Part shown: positions 39,184 through 46,998 of the stretch, piece after piece
Layout of the letters: each line of letters opens with the position of its first letter
Position numbering within the stretch: the stretch's first letter is position 1
Source: a virus
DNA: 53,984 nucleotides
Reading direction: 5' to 3' (one strand)
Virus record (IMG/VR): IMGVR_UViG_3300033553_000092
Location: 1-53,984 of that record
The notes under the pieces: generated by a model
Seen by the model: only the letters and a program-made list of their open reading frames with translations
Databases searched by the model: none
Told to the model about the DNA's origin: nothing
Translations under genes and position numbers: made by a program

Positions 39184-39617
39184 AATTCGAAACTGTAGAC
39201 GATCTCCGTTCGCTGGCGCAGCTTCGGGTCAATCTTCCGACGATCCAAGGCAAAACGGATACCACCATTCGTACCCACCTTGAACATGTCAGGCGTGTCA
39301 TCCTCCAGGATGTCGTTGTACACCAGGCTGTCAGCGATCCAGTACATCAGCGGATGGACGTAGTTCTGCCAGTCACGGCGACGGTTCGAACCAAAAACAA
39401 GGGTCGCCTCGACAGTCACCGCTCGGGCCTTGGGGAACTGACGTTCAGCGATCTGAGCATCGATGTGCTTGTACCACTTCTTCCGAGCACCGGACTTCCA
39501 AGCGGGCTGCCAGTTGTCGTAGCGGTTTTTCGACGGGGGCGTAAACGGCAAACTCAGGCTGCGAGTCACAACCTCGTTCGGTGTCATGTCAATCAGAGCT
39601 AACTGAATCCCGGACAT
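39174..39617 (-). CDS. RusA-like Holliday-junction resolvase
   Basis: 147 aa. N-terminus SLPFTPPSKNRYDNWQPAW is typical of RusA (PP.sKN). Acidic catalytic positions: Asp in RRRDWQNYVHP, Asp in WIADSLVYND, and Asp-Asp in ILEDDTPDMF, the DxDN...D...DD pattern with the first site partly altered (RDWQN). Resolves recombination/replication junctions before packaging. It lies, oddly, inside the split terminase, overlapping its upstream neighbour by 29 bases. Confidence 0.87.
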   Translation of the reverse strand: MSGIQLALIDMTPNEVVTRSLSLPFTPPSKNRYDNWQPAWKSGARKKWYKHIDAQIAERQFPKARAVTVEATLVFGSNRRRDWQNYVHPLMYWIADSLVYNDILEDDTPDMFKVGTNGGIRFALDRRKIDPKLRQRTEIVYSFELWD

Positions 39618-39813
39618 AGCTTCGTCCCCTTACCCGAGGGTACTTCTTCGACGAATGCGCCCAACAGAACCCTCCCAGGTTGTACTGGCTCAATTTCGTG
39701 CAACATTCATCAACACCACAATAGCGTTCAGACGGGTTCGTTTTCGATCTTCTTGGCTTTCCACGGAACACAGTCGTCGAAGCGATCAGCTTGTCCTCGC
39801 CAATCACGATCAA
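39589..39813 (-). CDS. Zinc-finger protein, TTG start, in the terminase interval (74 aa)
   Basis: TTG 39813 overlaps the ATPase-part stop (TTGA). Contains YCGVDECCTKLSQYNLGGFC followed by WAH: a Cx4C...GFCxxH motif seen again in the protein at 49644. Basic C-terminus (KKYPRVRGRSYVRD). Could be a small DNA-binding or homing-nuclease-derived protein; no nuclease core is visible. Confidence 0.78.
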   Translation of the reverse strand: MIVIGEDKLIASTTVFRGKPRRSKTNPSERYCGVDECCTKLSQYNLGGFCWAHSSKKYPRVRGRSYVRDSVSSD

Positions 39814-40586
39814 CCAGCCTCAACAGCGTACGTTCCGTTTATTCTTTCGTGAGGCTCAAACTCGGCGTCGTAACGACGGAACTTGTACATCGGATTCGTT
39901 CGCATCGACATCAACAAGTCCAACTGATGAAACGGAGTCCCCACAAGCAGAATCTTGCTGGGCGGATACCAGATCATCGGAGCATGCTTCGTCAAACGAC
40001 CCCAACCCAACCGACGATACGTCCCAGGATGCGCCATCGGACCGACCGTACCCTTCCACCAAATGTCACGGCGACGACGAGCCAACTGCGACATGGCATC
40101 CTCCTCAGTCAAAATGTCATCACCAACGATCCTATCCGGGTGAATACCACGAACACCCTTACCGGCACCAGCGATCGACACCCGACTGTAATTGCTGAAG
40201 ATCACATCGGACTGCTGGAACCTGACAGCCTTATCGACCATCTCCACATCAACAGCAGCCATGGTCGAAACGATCCGCTCCATCAGCAACGTACCCTGCG
40301 TATGCGTAGCCGAGAAAACGTACTGCCAGGAACCAGGATTGAACAGGGCCATATGCACCGTCGAGATCACCGAGAAGATCTCCGACTTGGCGTGCTCACG
40401 AGGAGCGATCACCGCCAGACGGGTCTCTTTCATTCCTAGCTCATACCATTCCCAATGGAACGGGGCGTTCTTGAATCCGAGGCGTTGCTCAGCGAAAACA
40501 CCCGGATGGTACTGGCAGGCCAAATCGACCATCGACCCCATCGACAGTTCAACAGGGGTCAGGTCAGGGTCAAGGAGCAGAGTCAC
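39810..40586 (-). CDS. Large terminase, ATPase part (N-terminal)
   Basis: 258 aa from GTG 40586. Walker A-like APREHAKSE, Walker B DRIVGDDILTEED, motif III SATHTQ and the C-terminal ILLVGTPFHQLDLL of the terminase motor. It ends at the domain boundary and its nuclease partner is a separate gene further on, so packaging ATPase and nuclease are physically split. The gene overlaps terS by 17 bases. Together with the C-part (38084-39022) it should form a functional motor. Confidence 0.92.
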   Translation of the reverse strand: MTLLLDPDLTPVELSMGSMVDLACQYHPGVFAEQRLGFKNAPFHWEWYELGMKETRLAVIAPREHAKSEIFSVISTVHMALFNPGSWQYVFSATHTQGTLLMERIVSTMAAVDVEMVDKAVRFQQSDVIFSNYSRVSIAGAGKGVRGIHPDRIVGDDILTEEDAMSQLARRRRDIWWKGTVGPMAHPGTYRRLGWGRLTKHAPMIWYPPSKILLVGTPFHQLDLLMSMRTNPMYKFRRYDAEFEPHERINGTYAVEAG

Positions 40587-41178
40587 CGGATGTCCTACTT
40601 GACGCTAACTCCTTCTTCGATCGCTCGTTCACCATCTTCGAGAACTGGATTGCCATATCTTGCTCGTTCGAAGTCATCACATCGATGATCGGCATGACCT
40701 GAGCTGGCGAATACACCTGTTCCATTTCGACTCGCACATCCAAACCGGCACGAGGGACAACACCCCAATCCTGGAGCAATTCCTGATACTGGGCGACCAG
40801 CTCGGCGTACAACTTGATCTCACCCTTCGTGGACGAGAACAGTTTCCCCATCTGCGCTTCGTGAGCAATGTCAATTTCGATTCGTTCCCGCTGCAAGTGG
40901 ATCATCTCCTGCAACACACCAATCGTGTCAACAAAGTCGTCCTGGCGAATGTGCCTGTCAGCGAACGTCTTGTGGGCAGACGCCTGAGCAATATCGGGAT
41001 GCTCATCAGCGATGTGCTTGCCCTCAGCCAGCCGATACACCCGAACTGTCGAGTCGTGAACCTCAACACCGAACCTGGTCCGAATGTACAGAGCGATCGA
41101 CGGGGAAGTCCAACCGGCAGCGATCAGACGGCGGACAACATCCTCGTGGTCACGACCCTTGATCTTGGCTTTCGACAC
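40570..41178 (-). CDS. Small terminase subunit (TerS-like)
   Basis: 202 aa. N-terminal HTH (VRRLIAAGWTSPSIALYIRT; DSTVRVYRLAEGKH), central coiled-coil oligomerisation helices (FSSTKGEIKLYAELVAQYQE) and a basic/Ser C-terminus. Located directly before the ATPase-part gene. Recognises the packaging site; HTH plus helical core fits TerS. Overlaps the ATPase start. Confidence 0.82.
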   Translation of the reverse strand: MSKAKIKGRDHEDVVRRLIAAGWTSPSIALYIRTRFGVEVHDSTVRVYRLAEGKHIADEHPDIAQASAHKTFADRHIRQDDFVDTIGVLQEMIHLQRERIEIDIAHEAQMGKLFSSTKGEIKLYAELVAQYQELLQDWGVVPRAGLDVRVEMEQVYSPAQVMPIIDVMTSNEQDMAIQFSKMVNERSKKELASSRTSGDSAP

Positions 41179-41180
41179 GA

Positions 41181-41933
41181 TTACGAGTCGACGGTAGCGA
41201 GGGCGACGGCCTCCAGGATGTCACCCATGGTCTTGGTCATGTCTCCATGCTCCCGAGCGACCTGGGCTGCGATTCCCTGGGCTACCTTCCAGAGACGAGC
41301 ATCGGCCCGAATCCACATGACCTCCTTGCCTGCCCAACTGAACACCATCATGTTCGAATCGAGCGTGTCACCGAACTCGTGGAACAGCCGGTTCAGAACG
41401 ATCGACAGATCATCAATGGTCTTGATCTCATCCTGAGCATCGAGCAGGGCTTGCTGCAAAGACGGAGGCAACTGAGCGACAACCGACCGGAACACCTTCT
41501 GGAAGGCATCCTCGGTCGTAAAGCCCATCAGGGACTTCAAGACCTCGGCATCGTATTTCTCCGACATGCGCTTGAACAGACGACTGAACTTCTCAGGGTT
41601 CAGGTCCCCACGCAAAATGTTGTCCTTCACGACGTTCCAGTCACGACGGTCCTTGTCGAACTCGTCGGGCGGAAGGCTGATCACCGGCACCTTCACACCA
41701 AGCACTCTGGCTGCACGCCAACGGTGTTCACCACCAACGATCTCAAACTTGCCGTCTTCCATCTCCACGGCAGTAATCGGAACCGTCCAACCTTCTGTCT
41801 GAATCGAATCGACCAGAGCGTTGAACGTCCGGTCGTCTTGCTGATTCGGGTTGTCCACGTTCGGAACCAAATCGTCCGGGTCCATCCACACAACTTCCAT
41901 GTCCCATTCATTCGCACCAATCGAGTCGGTCAT
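41181..41933 (-). CDS. ParB/Sulfiredoxin-fold nuclease-like protein
   Basis: 250 aa from ATG 41933 (ATGA overlap). The N-terminal domain has the ParB box: NVDNPNQQDDRTFNALVDSI, VDSI..EGWTVPITAV, and GGEHRWRAARVLGVKVPVIS. In phages this fold is found in nucleases, DNA-modification enzymes and CTP-dependent partition factors. The C-terminal 130 residues are helical and unfamiliar. Lying between a glycan operon and TerS, it might choose or mark packaged DNA; exact activity is unknown. Confidence 0.82.
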   Translation of the reverse strand: MTDSIGANEWDMEVVWMDPDDLVPNVDNPNQQDDRTFNALVDSIQTEGWTVPITAVEMEDGKFEIVGGEHRWRAARVLGVKVPVISLPPDEFDKDRRDWNVVKDNILRGDLNPEKFSRLFKRMSEKYDAEVLKSLMGFTTEDAFQKVFRSVVAQLPPSLQQALLDAQDEIKTIDDLSIVLNRLFHEFGDTLDSNMMVFSWAGKEVMWIRADARLWKVAQGIAAQVAREHGDMTKTMGDILEAVALATVDS

Positions 41934-42472
41934 AGAACGGTCCATCCTTTCCTAATCGAATGCGTCACATACCAGGGCTTCTCACCAAGCAATGTAACAG
42001 CCGCCTGCCAATCAGCCGTCAAACCAAGGCGATGCTCACGGTAAACGTCCAGAGCCTCAGGCACGTTCTCAGCGTTACAGGCATCGATGGCGACCACTCC
42101 GATCACTTCACCGAACTCGACGATGGGACGAGTCGGGTGGGCTGCACACTCCAACGTGAACGCCAAGTCACCATCATGGATGCTGCGACCAATCAGCTCG
42201 GGCGTCCAGTGCGTCTTGTCCAGAATGAACATGCCAGTCCCATGCGGATCAGCCACAACGATGTCCCACCAGCCGAGCAGACGAACCTCAGCTTCGGTGA
42301 ACGTCAACTCCTGAGACACGCCAATGTGAGCACAGCACTCAGGGACACCAACAACCGTCCGAGCGCAGCAGAAACCGTTGGCACCCTTCAGCGAAGTAAC
42401 CGAACGAAACCTTGCCACAATCTCGTCATACAAGACTTTCTTACCGGCCAGTTTGTCAATGTCATCGAACAT
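41930..42472 (-). CDS. Hypothetical protein (180 aa)
   Basis: Cys-rich N-terminal region (GFCCARTVVGVPECCAHIGV) then a soluble alpha/beta body (WWDIVVADPHGTGMFILDKT; IVEFGEVIGVVAIDACNAEN) and an ending PWYVTHSIRKGWTVL. No family recognised. ATG overlaps the glycosyltransferase stop by one base; it might take part in the glycan/ParB module. Confidence 0.8.
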   Translation of the reverse strand: MFDDIDKLAGKKVLYDEIVARFRSVTSLKGANGFCCARTVVGVPECCAHIGVSQELTFTEAEVRLLGWWDIVVADPHGTGMFILDKTHWTPELIGRSIHDGDLAFTLECAAHPTRPIVEFGEVIGVVAIDACNAENVPEALDVYREHRLGLTADWQAAVTLLGEKPWYVTHSIRKGWTVL

Positions 42473-43911
42473 CAGTCTCCTTTGCGGAACACTCCCCGAG
42501 CGTCACCAGTGTCCACCAGATCGGGATGCTCCCGTAACAGGATGTCGACACACAACCATGGCGACGTAGCCCGAGATTCAGTGGCCTGCTTCCGCACGTC
42601 GAGGTTCTCAGCGTGCTTCTTGATGCCATCGTAGAACAATTCCAGGTCGAACTCTGTCGGCAGCCACTCGTACACCTGGCCGATCAGTTCAGTCAGAGCC
42701 GGGGTTGCAGCCCGCAAGCTGGCCAGCCGCTTCTCGTTCAACTCAGCGATCCACACCACCATCCGAGGAACAATCGCATTCAGATCGAACTCACGGCGGA
42801 TCTTCTCCTGAATGTCTGGCATCCACTCAGCATGCACAGCTTCGTAATTGTCACAGACGTATCGGAGCATCGCCTGACCCTCAGACATCGACTCAAACAG
42901 ATACGGATACCCATTCGGAACCAGATACTCGGACCATGGCTCCCTGACCAGAACGGGGATCAGACCGGAGTACATCTGCTCGACAACCGTGGCCGAGAAG
43001 TCTTCGTACCACGAGTTCGAAATGAACACATGCGCCTGGGCCATCTGCTTCAAGAACGCCGTCCTGCCCATCGAACCGTACGTCCGAATGTACTTGTACT
43101 GACGAGCGGACTTCAACATGTGCATCTTCGACGCAGACGAACCAGTGACAATCTGCAACTCAATCGGACGACCACCAGCGAACGTCGAGTCCATGATCTT
43201 CAACGATTCCAGGAACTTCTGTTCGATGAACAGCTTGTGCGAATAGTTCACCGTCAGCTTCTCGTACTTGTGCGACCTCTCAGCCATGTTGATCTGATCG
43301 ACCTCGGCACAATCGATACCCAACGGGAACACCATCGAGTTCTCCCGCATACGAGCCAGGTTCGTGCCAGTCACATGCTTACGAGCCACTGTCATCGCCC
43401 GATCCAATTGATGCGGCGACTGGTAGATCGTCGGGGCAGACACCCAGCCGAACACTTCAAGCAGCTCGTCACCGAAATGTATCTTCTCCGATTCAGAGGT
43501 CATAACGAACTGGTCACGATTCACCACCAGCGGATTCCTCGACTTGGACAGAACATGGAACGAGGCAAGGTTCCTGAGCATCGGGGCGAGCATGGGCCGC
43601 TCTGACAGGATCACATCGAAGTAGTACTCCCCGAACCGTTCGTTGAACTTCTCCCAAAAGTCACGAGTCACCAACGCCAAGTCATCGAACTGGTGCTCAT
43701 GCATATCGATTTCGATTACATGCGTCCGGGGACCATCCCAATCAGCGCCACCCTGCCACCTGTTGTCCTCGTCCACCTTCGGCACCAGGACAAAAAAAAC
43801 CGAGTTCGGATCGATCTCCAAGGCGTGAGTACGAAACGATCGCCAGAAATTGTACGACGGGGCTGACTGAATGTTGCGGGCTGATACGACTGGCAGATAA
43901 ACGAGTCTCAT
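42472..43911 (-). CDS. Glycosyltransferase (GT-B, GT4-like), 479 aa
   Basis: N-terminal Rossmann half (RLVYLPVVSARNIQSAPSYN), a linker VFPLGIDCAEVDQ like the GT4 'GID/GVD' joint, and a C-terminal donor half with FISNSWYEDFSATVVEQMYS followed by PVLVREPWSEYLVPNGYPYL, the E..s...E......PV pattern of retaining GT4 enzymes. Last enzyme of the sugar operon. Likely adds a sugar to a virion or host surface acceptor, or to DNA. ATGA overlap with the WbqC gene. Confidence 0.9.
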   Translation of the reverse strand: MRLVYLPVVSARNIQSAPSYNFWRSFRTHALEIDPNSVFFVLVPKVDEDNRWQGGADWDGPRTHVIEIDMHEHQFDDLALVTRDFWEKFNERFGEYYFDVILSERPMLAPMLRNLASFHVLSKSRNPLVVNRDQFVMTSESEKIHFGDELLEVFGWVSAPTIYQSPHQLDRAMTVARKHVTGTNLARMRENSMVFPLGIDCAEVDQINMAERSHKYEKLTVNYSHKLFIEQKFLESLKIMDSTFAGGRPIELQIVTGSSASKMHMLKSARQYKYIRTYGSMGRTAFLKQMAQAHVFISNSWYEDFSATVVEQMYSGLIPVLVREPWSEYLVPNGYPYLFESMSEGQAMLRYVCDNYEAVHAEWMPDIQEKIRREFDLNAIVPRMVVWIAELNEKRLASLRAATPALTELIGQVYEWLPTEFDLELFYDGIKKHAENLDVRKQATESRATSPWLCVDILLREHPDLVDTGDARGVFRKGD

Positions 43912-44540
43912 CCGATGATCATAGGAACAGGATCACGATGCGTCATCAACACGGTCAGAACAGAATCGGACGTGACTGGCTTGTGCTCCGACCAGACAAG
44001 ACGAATACCGGCATCTGCGAACACGGCTTCCGGGTTGTCACCCATGTACTCACGGCCACCGATACCGGACAGGTACTCGTCGGCACCGTAAATCTTGCAC
44101 AGCTCAATCAGACCATCAATGCCACGCATCACCAGAGGACGAGCAATCTTGACCTTCGTCTCAATTCCAAGCCGCTCCATCACGGCGTAAATCAGGTTCG
44201 CATTCAGGTTCGTGAGCTGCACCGAAGGACCGCTGTCATCGATGGCGTCGAGCAGCCACCCTGCCTCACGCTTCCAGTACCTGTGGCCCGAGTACCGACC
44301 AACGATCGTGTCGATCAGAACCTGTCTGGCATTGGGAGCAAGACGAACATCGTAGATCGGACCAGCAAACGGTTTCTGGATCGGCAGCGAACACCAGTTG
44401 TCCATCATCTTCACCCGACGCTGATACCCGGCCTTCTGGAACTGGTCGTACAGGGCGATGTCGAACACGTCGCAATGGGCCATCTTCCACCAGAATCCCG
44501 GATACGGCAACAGATCAGGCTGATGGGCGGCGAGTCTCAT
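43908..44540 (-). CDS. WbqC-family protein
   Basis: 210 aa. Starts RLAAHQPDLLPYPGFWWKMA, the family opening ('QPxYLPwxGffekm'), followed by DVFDIALYDQFQKAGYQRRV and WCSLPIQKPFAGPIYDVRL. WbqC proteins sit in O-antigen and sialic/bacillosamine-type sugar loci; their exact reaction is not settled, with acyl or amino-sugar transfer proposed. Here it lies between a PIG-L deacetylase and a glycosyltransferase, consistent with building an N-acylated amino sugar. Confidence 0.87.
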   Translation of the reverse strand: MRLAAHQPDLLPYPGFWWKMAHCDVFDIALYDQFQKAGYQRRVKMMDNWCSLPIQKPFAGPIYDVRLAPNARQVLIDTIVGRYSGHRYWKREAGWLLDAIDDSGPSVQLTNLNANLIYAVMERLGIETKVKIARPLVMRGIDGLIELCKIYGADEYLSGIGGREYMGDNPEAVFADAGIRLVWSEHKPVTSDSVLTVLMTHRDPVPMIIG

Positions 44541-45151
44541 CGGACACTCCTGACAAGGGCATACTGCTCTGCGTACCAGACCTTGCGGGCCTGACCGATT
44601 GCGTGGGCCATCTCGACGACACCGTTCATCGGATGGAACCCCTCTGGCACCTGGGACTCATACGCATCACACGCCCGCTTCTTGGCGGCTACCTGCTCGC
44701 CGGTCAACTCTTCGAAGACATTCCAACGGAGGTCGGACGGATACAGATTCAGGTCGTAGACGGCCACGTCATACACGAACACGTTCGGAACGAACCAATG
44801 CTCCGACGACATCGACATGCGACAAGCACGCATCCCTGCCTCATACACGGCGACGTGATCCTGATGCGAAGACGGGAACGGCAGGTACACCGAGTCAGGA
44901 CGAATCTGGTCGATCATATAATCCAGGTAGCCGACCAACTTGTACATGTCCTCACCGAGACGACCATCCTCAAACCTACCGACCGACCAAGACCCACAAT
45001 CAAGCTCCTTCATAGCATTGGAAAACTCGTTGAATCGTACGTCCGGGGTACTAGCCATAACCGTGATGTGGCACTCAGTCGGGTACTTGGCTATCAGCCC
45101 ACCACACCCAAGCGACTCGTCATCAGCGTGCGGAGCGACAATCAGTCTCAT
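44537..45151 (-). CDS. PIG-L/LmbE-family N-deacetylase
   Basis: 204 aa. Metal motif APHADDESLGCGG (family AHPDDE) at residues about 6-18 and a second site PSSHQDHVAVYEAGMRAC (HxxH) near residue 95-100, with a YDLNLYPSDLRW C-terminal segment. These zinc enzymes remove acetyl from GlcNAc-type sugars or, in MshB/BshB relatives, thiol intermediates. In this operon a free amino group exposed by deacetylation would be the substrate for the WbqC-type partner. Confidence 0.9.
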   Translation of the reverse strand: MRLIVAPHADDESLGCGGLIAKYPTECHITVMASTPDVRFNEFSNAMKELDCGSWSVGRFEDGRLGEDMYKLVGYLDYMIDQIRPDSVYLPFPSSHQDHVAVYEAGMRACRMSMSSEHWFVPNVFVYDVAVYDLNLYPSDLRWNVFEELTGEQVAAKKRACDAYESQVPEGFHPMNGVVEMAHAIGQARKVWYAEQYALVRSVR

Positions 45152-45345
45152 CGTCTGGCCCTGTCGTAGACCTCATCCCACCAACGGGATGAATCACCAC
45201 TCTTGGCGTAGAAAGTCTTGTCAACGACCTCGTCAAACAAGTACTGGCGAATCATGTGCGAACCCTCCAACACAATCAGAGCACCGGGATACTCATCCCT
45301 CAGCTTCGGGGTCTGACGATGCTCGGACACAACGATCAACTTCAT
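45148..45345 (-). CDS. Small protein of the sugar operon (65 aa)
   Basis: ATG 45345 in an ATGA overlap with the glycosyltransferase upstream. Alpha/beta start (KLIVVSEHRQTPKLRDEYPG) and a hydrophilic helical end. Possibly a fragment or small partner of a sugar enzyme; no catalytic motif. Its stop is inside the PIG-L start overlap. Confidence 0.72.
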   Translation of the reverse strand: MKLIVVSEHRQTPKLRDEYPGALIVLEGSHMIRQYLFDEVVDKTFYAKSGDSSRWWDEVYDRARR

Positions 45346-46403
45346 ACCGCCAGCCTCGGATACCACTCCAAGCATTGCGCTTCGAAGGCATCCCAAAACT
45401 TGGTCGAATCGTGCTGCTTGTGAACAAATTCTCTAGTCACACCTGAGTCCTCCATCGCTCTCCTAGCTCGGTCCAAATCATCGAGCACCCACCCGAGCAT
45501 ACCAACAGCTTCAGTCTCCGTGTTGAACGTCAACGGATAACCATCAGGCACCAAGGCCATCGCCCAAGGTCGGTTCGGCAGGATCGTGACCACCCCAGCA
45601 GCCATAGCCTCAACGAATGCCAGGCCATACGACTCGTCTTTCGACGTAGCCAACGCAACATCAATCGAGGCGAGGCTGGCGTAATACTCGGCCCTGGACG
45701 GAAGCACATCGATGTCAACATACGGGCGGGCCACCATCAGGTCAGCCGCAGGACGGTCTATCTCTGCGGTACGAACCCGACCAATCAGCGAATACTGATA
45801 CTCCACCCGATCGATCACCCGCATCCACATGCCAGGGTCTTTCCGATCAGACATCCATATCGACGGGAACCACACGACAGGAACCGGATTCAAGACACGT
45901 TCAGTCGGAATCTTGTCGATCTCTACTCCCAGGTTCGCATACTCAATCCTGGCCTTCCGAACCAGAGCCGGGGCCTGGGTCTTACGAGCGGCCACCATCA
46001 GATCGGTGGCAGACTTCTTGCTGTTCACGAACGTCGGGAAGTTCACCGCCCCATATCCAACCAAACCGATGTCAGGACCAGCCGTGTAATCAGAGACATG
46101 CTCCCAGCAGAAGTTCACCATCTTCGGAACGAAGCGGGGCGTCGGGCGCATCATCAGGTAGTTCGAACCGATCCTCGACCAATCCATCGAGACGATCAGC
46201 GTGTTGGCGATGTCAACCTTGTGCTTCTTGACGATTTCGAAGTCCTTGAACACCTGGTTCTCCGGGCCGACCACTTGCAGACCCGGCCACCTGTCGACCA
46301 TCGCCTGAAACAAATACAGACCCGAGTTGTCAACCGGCTCCCCATCGCAGTACCTGGCGAAGTGACGGACCGTGTCCTGGACACCAACAACAGCAACCTT
46401 CAT
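45342..46403 (-). CDS. Glycosyltransferase (GT-B, GT4-like), 353 aa
   Basis: Start at ATG 46403 (ATGA overlap). N-terminal half KVAVVGVQDTVRHFARYCDG and a C-terminal donor domain with IDVALATSKDESYGLAFVEA, the EsyG...vEam motif of GT4, followed by MAAGVVTILPNRPWAMALVP. First enzyme of the sugar operon. Together with the second GT it would build a disaccharide or decorate two sites. Confidence 0.9.
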   Translation of the reverse strand: MKVAVVGVQDTVRHFARYCDGEPVDNSGLYLFQAMVDRWPGLQVVGPENQVFKDFEIVKKHKVDIANTLIVSMDWSRIGSNYLMMRPTPRFVPKMVNFCWEHVSDYTAGPDIGLVGYGAVNFPTFVNSKKSATDLMVAARKTQAPALVRKARIEYANLGVEIDKIPTERVLNPVPVVWFPSIWMSDRKDPGMWMRVIDRVEYQYSLIGRVRTAEIDRPAADLMVARPYVDIDVLPSRAEYYASLASIDVALATSKDESYGLAFVEAMAAGVVTILPNRPWAMALVPDGYPLTFNTETEAVGMLGWVLDDLDRARRAMEDSGVTREFVHKQHDSTKFWDAFEAQCLEWYPRLAV

Positions 46404-46549
46404 CCAAGGTCCTTCTTGTACGGCGTGTGCCAATGCGTCGGAGCGTCCATCAAGCTCCCGAACCGCTTACAAGGCAGCAGCAGTTTGCGAGCGTCGGTCT
46501 TCTTCACCTGGAACACAGCATCCTGAATACTCCGGTTGCCAAGCGTCAT
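46400..46549 (-). CDS. Hypothetical protein (49 aa)
   Basis: ATG 46549 after AAGGACTTGC. Sequence TLGNRSIQDAVFQVKKTDAR then LLLPCKRFGSLMDAPTHWHT with a His/Cys-bearing C-terminus. Immediately upstream of the first glycosyltransferase, to which it is ATGA-coupled. Function unknown. Confidence 0.65.
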   Translation of the reverse strand: MTLGNRSIQDAVFQVKKTDARKLLLPCKRFGSLMDAPTHWHTPYKKDLG

Positions 46550-46559
46550 ATGCAAGTCC

Positions 46560-46682
46560 TTACGCCTTTCCGGTGTCAACACACTCGCCTCCACAACGTT
46601 CGCTAGTCGTGTCGTGCCATTCGATCCACGACTCAGGCAGACCCAACGATCGGACATACTCGCACGACCAACGGGATCTCAT
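46560..46682 (-). CDS. Hypothetical protein (40 aa)
   Basis: ATG 46682 overlaps the previous TGA (ATGA). Contains WSCEYVRSLGLPESWIEW and a CGGEC pair. A longer frame upstream exists but has no ribosome-binding site. Real because of the coupled junctions; function unknown. Confidence 0.6.
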   Translation of the reverse strand: MRSRWSCEYVRSLGLPESWIEWHDTTSERCGGECVDTGKA

Positions 46683-46816
46683 GCCTCCTCGCATTCGTGG
46701 CCGGTGAACAAGGTCTCGGTGCCATCGGAACCAACAATCCAGGTTCGTCCATCCCACAGATTGACGGCCAGTACGAATACCTTGAAACAGTCGGGACATC
46801 TCTCTACACGCTTCAT
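46679..46816 (-). CDS. Zinc-knuckle microprotein (45 aa)
   Basis: ATG 46816 in an ATGA overlap. CPDC at the start (VERCPDCFKVFV) and GHECEEA at the end give Cx2C...HxC, a probable treble zinc site. Found too short for standard gene callers. Function unknown. Confidence 0.65.
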   Translation of the reverse strand: MKRVERCPDCFKVFVLAVNLWDGRTWIVGSDGTETLFTGHECEEA

Positions 46817-46998
46817 GCCTCAGTCCTAACGAGAACAACGAATACCTCGACACAGGGTTCGGGGTTCATCTGGAACTTCAGACCTGGAGCGCCAGCAATA
46901 ATCTTCAAACATCCGTCTTTCAAGAAATGCTGCGAGTCATGGGTTGAACACCAGCGATATCTCGTTCCTTGGATCGAAGTAACAACCTCGTCGCTCAT
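46813..46998 (-). CDS. Hypothetical protein (61 aa)
   Basis: ATG 46998 (ATGA overlap with the RarA-C-like gene). Contains RWCSTHDSQHFLKDGCLKII with His/Cys alternation, possibly metal binding, and a beta-rich end. Function unknown. Confidence 0.72.
   Translation of the reverse strand: MSDEVVTSIQGTRYRWCSTHDSQHFLKDGCLKIIAGAPGLKFQMNPEPCVEVFVVLVRTEA

Noticed and set aside
38084-40586. Intein or group I intron explanation of the terminase split
   Set aside because: No Cys/Ser at the first splice position, no HN-Cys/Ser at the second, and the interval carries overlapping independent genes; no P7-type intron core was seen.
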